Virus record (IMG/VR): IMGVR_UViG_3300036820_000002
Coordinates: 1-64,000 of that record
Length of the DNA stretch: 64,000 bases
Direction: 5' to 3' (one strand)
Origin: a virus
Shown here: one piece after another, positions 61,901-64,000 of the stretch
Layout of the letters: each line of letters begins with the position of its first letter
How positions within the stretch are numbered: the first letter of the stretch is position 1
Notes under the pieces: model-generated
The model's input: only the letters and a program-made list of their open reading frames with translations
Told to the model about the DNA's origin: nothing
The model's database searches: none
Program-made: the position numbers and the translations under genes

Positions 61901-61952
61901 CGTCAGCGATGAATTTCTGCTCGACGGTAGGCAGGCCGCGTGACGGCATCAC
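55962..61952 (-). CDS. Tape-measure protein
   Basis: 1996 residues, the longest gene. Helical N-terminus (ALIKAAGEDMKTVLGGAGDA; VGDLREVREAVAAVSSAIGD), Gly-rich low complexity, several hydrophobic stretches (600-860), repeated LSVQADTSGINKVKSDIAGI-type units near 1400 and a C-terminal coiled coil. It sets tail length during assembly; at the usual ratio this implies a tail of about 300 nm. Confidence 0.92.
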   Translation of the reverse strand: MMPSRGLPTVEQKFIADVSQYTGGMQQIIGIHADVNSAIAATIVMAREMAPSFALIKAAGEDMKTVLGGAGDAAGSLREKFADLRSSVGDLREVREAVAAVSSAIGDAGQVADDSGSRVAAYAGEYARLSEAVAGATAVHEQHQLVLARTGDLMNDSITAIGDMADASASSAGRISDAYDNLGASTAAASRIAISSLSDQGSALDMILVKMNAIQAKAPEVMRVFALAGGGAGGGGSGFALGGGNWDDAISELENVISSGGTGGFGGSGGRTGGGGSGNGGGNAGSGGLSGDDFEEQRRNLAAMEAAWTEAATRNETYNNALINSGNRSKASAQEVANAWERMNETFFPSESAAYRLAAAQRDVAAATKEISDQSLITGAAVATEMGKATAAVTRTQQAIANAVIYSSVATAATTAGGAGGGWNSGAAAAAATAAAAQARRVVQGSGGSSLTTALAAAAGGSGVGGAGGAAAAMFGGGGGGGSGFGLGTSGVQSAAMLSWLGTWYPRFHYAMMATNEILATVGPAAIAAGNAMAVGAQGGQTLWNRLVAVNDVSQSLGAGALNETSGQFLGLGDALQKAQNSADTGVWELMGAGINSVKAASDNAAGGLSNFWSMGQNTIDMLDRFSAGMTLDFKGGAGKALAGVVSGGVGDLQQFGQVFGNLGKTFMNVAPNLPGVGSDILSTLDAFTKGLSLTTGWLGEAGLLGPALAAEAGGRYGPALVGSVGRGIGALGGLAGNALEGIGSGLSAFGLAGAGVLGTAAGDATAGTGIRGFFGAVAHPATAAEAASLGIAEGDMVAGTGAAGFLGSLSAPEIALAAAGAYITGRAIMQPTPAQAATGSLQTQINQAPFLQGGSELVNAMNQTAVAAQAAPGANWNWDATTIQNLKGLVSGGARGTDLGSLMNFATQYSNFLGAGAQVQQDLGGQLGGVSLSGAYGLLDQAGVQMSTAFGKNGTLTPVALQQVLNAATGYQMMHANTGQFGVNVGAVTAAQGLGGTLASVNTSQDLLLQNATEGTTAITGLYQSLQAAQTLGAGMSVPPAKPQTATAKAAAEHTAEEAKVSSKKDQENFAKALTSFTTPQGASAWAALSSTSTTTPGLIQQAGTMMDWLRTAATSYGWGGQPGITATQMEGAGGYLAKQLLPYGKQSPAALAEISTIAQQAGLGSQAAYNPTLTQAQNYKNISKAIDKVASSQKEYNATVTDGTKATSDLSAQAQGFSSAVGSSLSTALSGADPSVTRSAAAYGLFAGSLKRGSGTFDKAALTGLAQNMRDTGQNLASIQAVVSQTMTRYGATSASIKAATGDVGDIISGRSLASLTPHDTTSTSPLGPKEGKLATLVPSKLTEDAAAALGTRPIFPGPTAAGTAQTQAAIADVSPKTIRLSVQADTSGINKVKSDIAGISGKDIKLAVSADTSGATRAKNAVQSVADKTVRLLIQANTAGAIAAQAALNAVQNKTVTVNLRYVTSGPGGAMPGASGPVAGHVLAEQTGGKIPGYGGGDIIPAMLEPGEAVVPKHLVGMVAPLLAGRVPGFAAGGVAPGVGAMMQAVTGANSAAQIAGALGSAPVETAASLITSQMAYISGTYGTPGNAMAHKLQFGWFDAGGMLMPGLTMAYNGTGSPEVITPMTAGGGPTGGAGASQPNPPLSAALLQLEAQLEAAIEKSGIGKKIAVSLVSGISSGLADADGTKGIASLASSLVTRIKNEVSYAKTTSANVVSGLGFAQLDPSNGGIADQMQSYLTSIQQFTTAISELSKGGLNQTLLKQLASAGPAALPEAQAILGQGSASAASASAVSGLNFAQIDPTQGPVAQQMGTYTSSLKQFTKDVGALGKDHLNKSLLNQLIQAGPSSDPLAQSLLGAGSTGGNQVAAVNAAYASLQKAANQFGTKANQAQGGGKGEIAAINKLYGAITKAANVFGAKAAGAAYGGVLAPNLKSGTFTTNNVTVSVNMGSGSGSGNLALSNAQMKQLIAEIEAKILQQSKRNRKSGLTQKGYGS

Positions 61953-61995
61953 TCACCACCTCTGCAGAATGAGTATCTTGAGTTGTCTGTGTTTC

Positions 61996-62478
61996 TTACG
62001 GATCGTAGGGGCGGAAAGCCTCGATGGCTTCCTCCTGCAGGTCCCCGTCACGGATCGCGGCCTCAGTCGTCGGGCCCAGGTAAGGGTGCGGGGGAACCAC
62101 CAGGATCGTGTGGTACCAGGAGCCGCCCGTGTCGGTCCAGTGCAGGAATTTCTTGTTCACGGGCACGATGACGCACCCGAATTCGAGGATGCGGGAGTAT
62201 TCCGCGTCATTCCCGGCAATGGCGGTGGCCCGCATCCCTGAATGGGCGGGACGCACGTACATGCTGGACGCCAGGTTCCCCGAGGCGTAGGCCGGCGGGC
62301 GTCCCGGGCCCTGCCGGTACCATTCCCCGGGGGCGTGGGAGGACTGGCGCAGCGTGTCTTCCGCAGTCCGCAGCGCGACGTAGCGGGCCATCGCGGTGGC
62401 GGCAGCCGGGGCGCCGCCCCGGGTCAGCTGGGCGATGTCCTGCCAGAGGTCAAGGCTCTCCTCGAAGGTGATGCTCAC
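61996..62478 (-). CDS. HK97 gp10-like tail completion protein
   Basis: 160 residues. AYASGNLASSMYV, YSRILEFGCVIV and HPYLGPTTEAAIRDGDLQEE follow the gp10/tail-completion pattern (GxLxxS, ExG, HPFxxP). Its position between a glycosyltransferase and the tape measure is unusual; normally it precedes the major tail protein. Confidence 0.72.
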   Translation of the reverse strand: MSITFEESLDLWQDIAQLTRGGAPAAATAMARYVALRTAEDTLRQSSHAPGEWYRQGPGRPPAYASGNLASSMYVRPAHSGMRATAIAGNDAEYSRILEFGCVIVPVNKKFLHWTDTGGSWYHTILVVPPHPYLGPTTEAAIRDGDLQEEAIEAFRPYDP

Positions 62479-63632
62479 GCTTTCTTTTTCTTCTCCATCC
62501 GGTCCAGCAGCTCCTCGATGGCGGGCTTCATGTAGAGCCGCGCGACCAGGTCGGCGTCATAAGACAGAGCGTGGTCGCGGAGGAGGTCGCGCAGCTCGCT
62601 GCGGCTGCCGTCACGGCGCTGCTGCCAGGCCTGCTCATAGGCTGCCGTGATCCCCGGTACCGACGGGCGGGTCCACCAGCCCTTGTGCACGCCGTTCCAG
62701 AAGGGTTCCCCGGGAACCTGGGTTCCCAGCGGGTTCAGCTCCTCCATCGCCGAGCAGGCGGTGGTGATCACCGGGGTGCCGCAGGCCTGCGCCTCGACGA
62801 CAGGCAGCCCGAAGCCCTCTCCGTAGGAGCAGTTGGTCAGCACGTCCAGGGCGCCGTACCAGCCCGCCAGCTCGCCGGGCTGGACCAGGCCGCAGGAGTA
62901 GCGGTACTGGTCCACGGCGCGGACCCGGTCGGTGATGCCGAGATTCTCGGCGAGGGCGTCCAGGTCCTGGCCTCCGTCGGTGTGAATGCCGGTATGCAGG
63001 GCCAGCAGCCCTTCGGGGTGGCGCTGCAGGAACTGCGCGAAGGCGAGCATCTGCTCGGGGATGGCCTTGCGGATCGCGTCGTTGTTAGCGGAGTTCATCC
63101 CCACGACGAAATCCCCCGGCTCGATGCCGAGGGCGGCGCGGGCCGCCTCCCGGTCGGCCGGGGGGGTGAAGACGGAGGTGTCGATGCCGTGAGGCACGTA
63201 AAGAGGGCGCAGTCCCGCTGTCGCGAACCGGTCATAGCCGAACCGCGACATCGCGATCAGCTCCGACCCGGCCGCGTCGACGACATGGCGGTCCGCCAGC
63301 GACATCGGGCGGCAGTCCGAGGGCAGCCAGTGTGCCAGCGGCAGCCCCTTGAGCACAGCGGGGTCCAGTACCCAGATGTCACCCAGGGTGATGACCAGGT
63401 CAGGCCTGAGCGCCTGCGCGTGCTGAGCGAGGGACTGGGAGCAATACGAGTGCCCGAACCCTGGCATCACGGTGACGTCCTGCCATCCGGTCGGGGACCC
63501 GGACAGCCCCCAGTAGGAACTTACCGTCACCGAGTGGCCCATCTGCGTCAGCTTGCGCACCCAGACTGCCGTCTGGGTGCCGTAGCCGCTCGCTGCCCAG
63601 GGGGCTGTTGAATGCCAGAGGATAGTGCTCAT
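62475..63632 (-). CDS. GT4-type glycosyltransferase
   Basis: 385 residues. WHSTAPWAASGYGTQTAVW at the N-terminus, YVPHGIDTSVF, FVVGMNSANNDAIRK, then SYGEGFGLPVVEAQACGTPV, the EX7E-type nucleotide-sugar site. GT-B fold, retaining enzyme expected. In the tail operon, it probably modifies virion proteins. Overlaps the gp10-like gene by four bases. Confidence 0.85.
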   Translation of the reverse strand: MSTILWHSTAPWAASGYGTQTAVWVRKLTQMGHSVTVSSYWGLSGSPTGWQDVTVMPGFGHSYCSQSLAQHAQALRPDLVITLGDIWVLDPAVLKGLPLAHWLPSDCRPMSLADRHVVDAAGSELIAMSRFGYDRFATAGLRPLYVPHGIDTSVFTPPADREAARAALGIEPGDFVVGMNSANNDAIRKAIPEQMLAFAQFLQRHPEGLLALHTGIHTDGGQDLDALAENLGITDRVRAVDQYRYSCGLVQPGELAGWYGALDVLTNCSYGEGFGLPVVEAQACGTPVITTACSAMEELNPLGTQVPGEPFWNGVHKGWWTRPSVPGITAAYEQAWQQRRDGSRSELRDLLRDHALSYDADLVARLYMKPAIEELLDRMEKKKKA

Positions 63633-63652
63633 GCGCGGTTCTTCTCCGGGGT

Positions 63653-63904
63653 TCAGTCGTCAGAATGAAGCTCCCGGTAGGTACTGATCGCCTCTGCTTT
63701 CGCGTCGGCCATCACCGGCAGCCAGAACATTTCATCGAGATCGAGCCTGTCGACGGTGCGCGGATCCCAGTGGTGCAGGTCGGCGAACCGGTCATAGGCC
63801 CACATCCGCTCCGGCATCCCGGCTGGCGGACCGGGGGCGAACTGGGGCGGGTATCCCTGGTAGTAATGCAGGTAGACCGAGGTCAGCTGACGTCCTGCTT
63901 TTTT
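63653..63904 (-). CDS. Tail assembly chaperone, frameshift-encoded C-terminal part
   Basis: Open frame without usable start reading RQLTSVYLHYYQGYPPQF... and ending LDEMFWLPVMADAKAEAIST, then YRELHSDD. It follows the frame at 63793-64000 through a CCC-AAAAA site at 63900-63907. Joining needs a +1 (or -2) shift. Two-frame chaperones upstream of the tape measure are a hallmark of long-tailed phages. Confidence 0.65.
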   Translation of the reverse strand, partial: KKAGRQLTSVYLHYYQGYPPQFAPGPPAGMPERMWAYDRFADLHHWDPRTVDRLDLDEMFWLPVMADAKAEAISTYRELHSDD

Positions 63905-64000
63905 GGGTCCGGTGCCGTGCGCCCCGAGATCTTGTCCATCAGCGGTTGCACGGCTTCCTCTATCAGGGAGTAGTCATCCAGGTCCATGCAGCCGCCGATC
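63793..64000 (-). CDS. Tail assembly chaperone, first frame, 5' truncated by window edge
   Basis: In-frame residues IGGCMDLDDYSLIEEAVQPL then MDKISGRTAPDPK up to the slippery site; unshifted reading continues in low-quality sequence to a stop at 63793. The rest of the gene lies beyond the window. Confidence 0.6.

Overview
The window is a high-GC (roughly two thirds G+C by eye) stretch of a large tailed actinobacteriophage genome. It carries a phage replication and metabolism block, a very large tRNA island, and a tail module with tape-measure, chaperone and minor-tail genes. Dense ATGA/GTGA-type overlaps, many GTG/TTG starts, DUF1707, SCO0854/TerD-like and DIP1984-like proteins, and mostly CCA-less tRNAs point to an actinobacterial (Streptomyces-like) host. 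No integrase, cas1, cas2 or serine-protease repressor was seen.

Layout. 1-306: 3' end of a secreted-type protein. 378-6362 (minus): sliding clamp, SSB, MazG-like, nucleotidyltransferase and Nudix-like genes. 6363-7463: a 1.1 kb gene-free divergent control region with opposed promoters, repeated operator-like words and a strong candidate for a large structured RNA. 7464-12105 (plus): nucleotide-metabolism genes (HD, MazG, HAD, Nudix, SLOG). 12089-14655: a TnpB/Cas12-like nuclease whose stop codon lies inside the first repeat of a 13-repeat CRISPR array, followed by a candidate tracrRNA and a terminator. 14663-27836 (mostly minus): small secreted and zinc proteins, RecA-like helicase, RusA, class II ribonucleotide reductase with an intein, RecB-like nuclease, Rad52/Sak-like annealing protein with a second intein, and ParB-like protein. 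27948-32548 (plus): CCA-adding enzyme, a DUF1707 membrane protein and secreted proteins. 32737-46848: 42 conventional tRNA genes covering all 20 amino acids, one apparently circularly permuted tRNA, and many tiny genes wedged between them. 47207-47518: GroES-like co-chaperonin. 47598-64000 (minus): lysis-like, glycosyltransferase and tail genes up to the tail-assembly chaperone pair at the right edge.

How the parts fit. The tRNA set, the CCA-adding enzyme and a GGQ peptidyl-tRNA hydrolase form a phage-supplied translation kit. Clamp, SSB, helicase, RusA, nuclease, annealing protein and ribonucleotide reductase form the DNA replication and recombination kit. The compact TnpB-like/CRISPR locus, with solitary repeats at 31027 and 38260, is the best candidate for an undescribed system: a type V-like effector with its array fused to the effector's 3' end, as in TnpB omega-RNA loci, and possibly crRNA-like single units elsewhere in the genome. 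The permuted tRNA at 46745-46816, embedded in one of three similar structured elements, is the second exceptional feature.

All calls come from reading the sequence; no database search or folding program was run.
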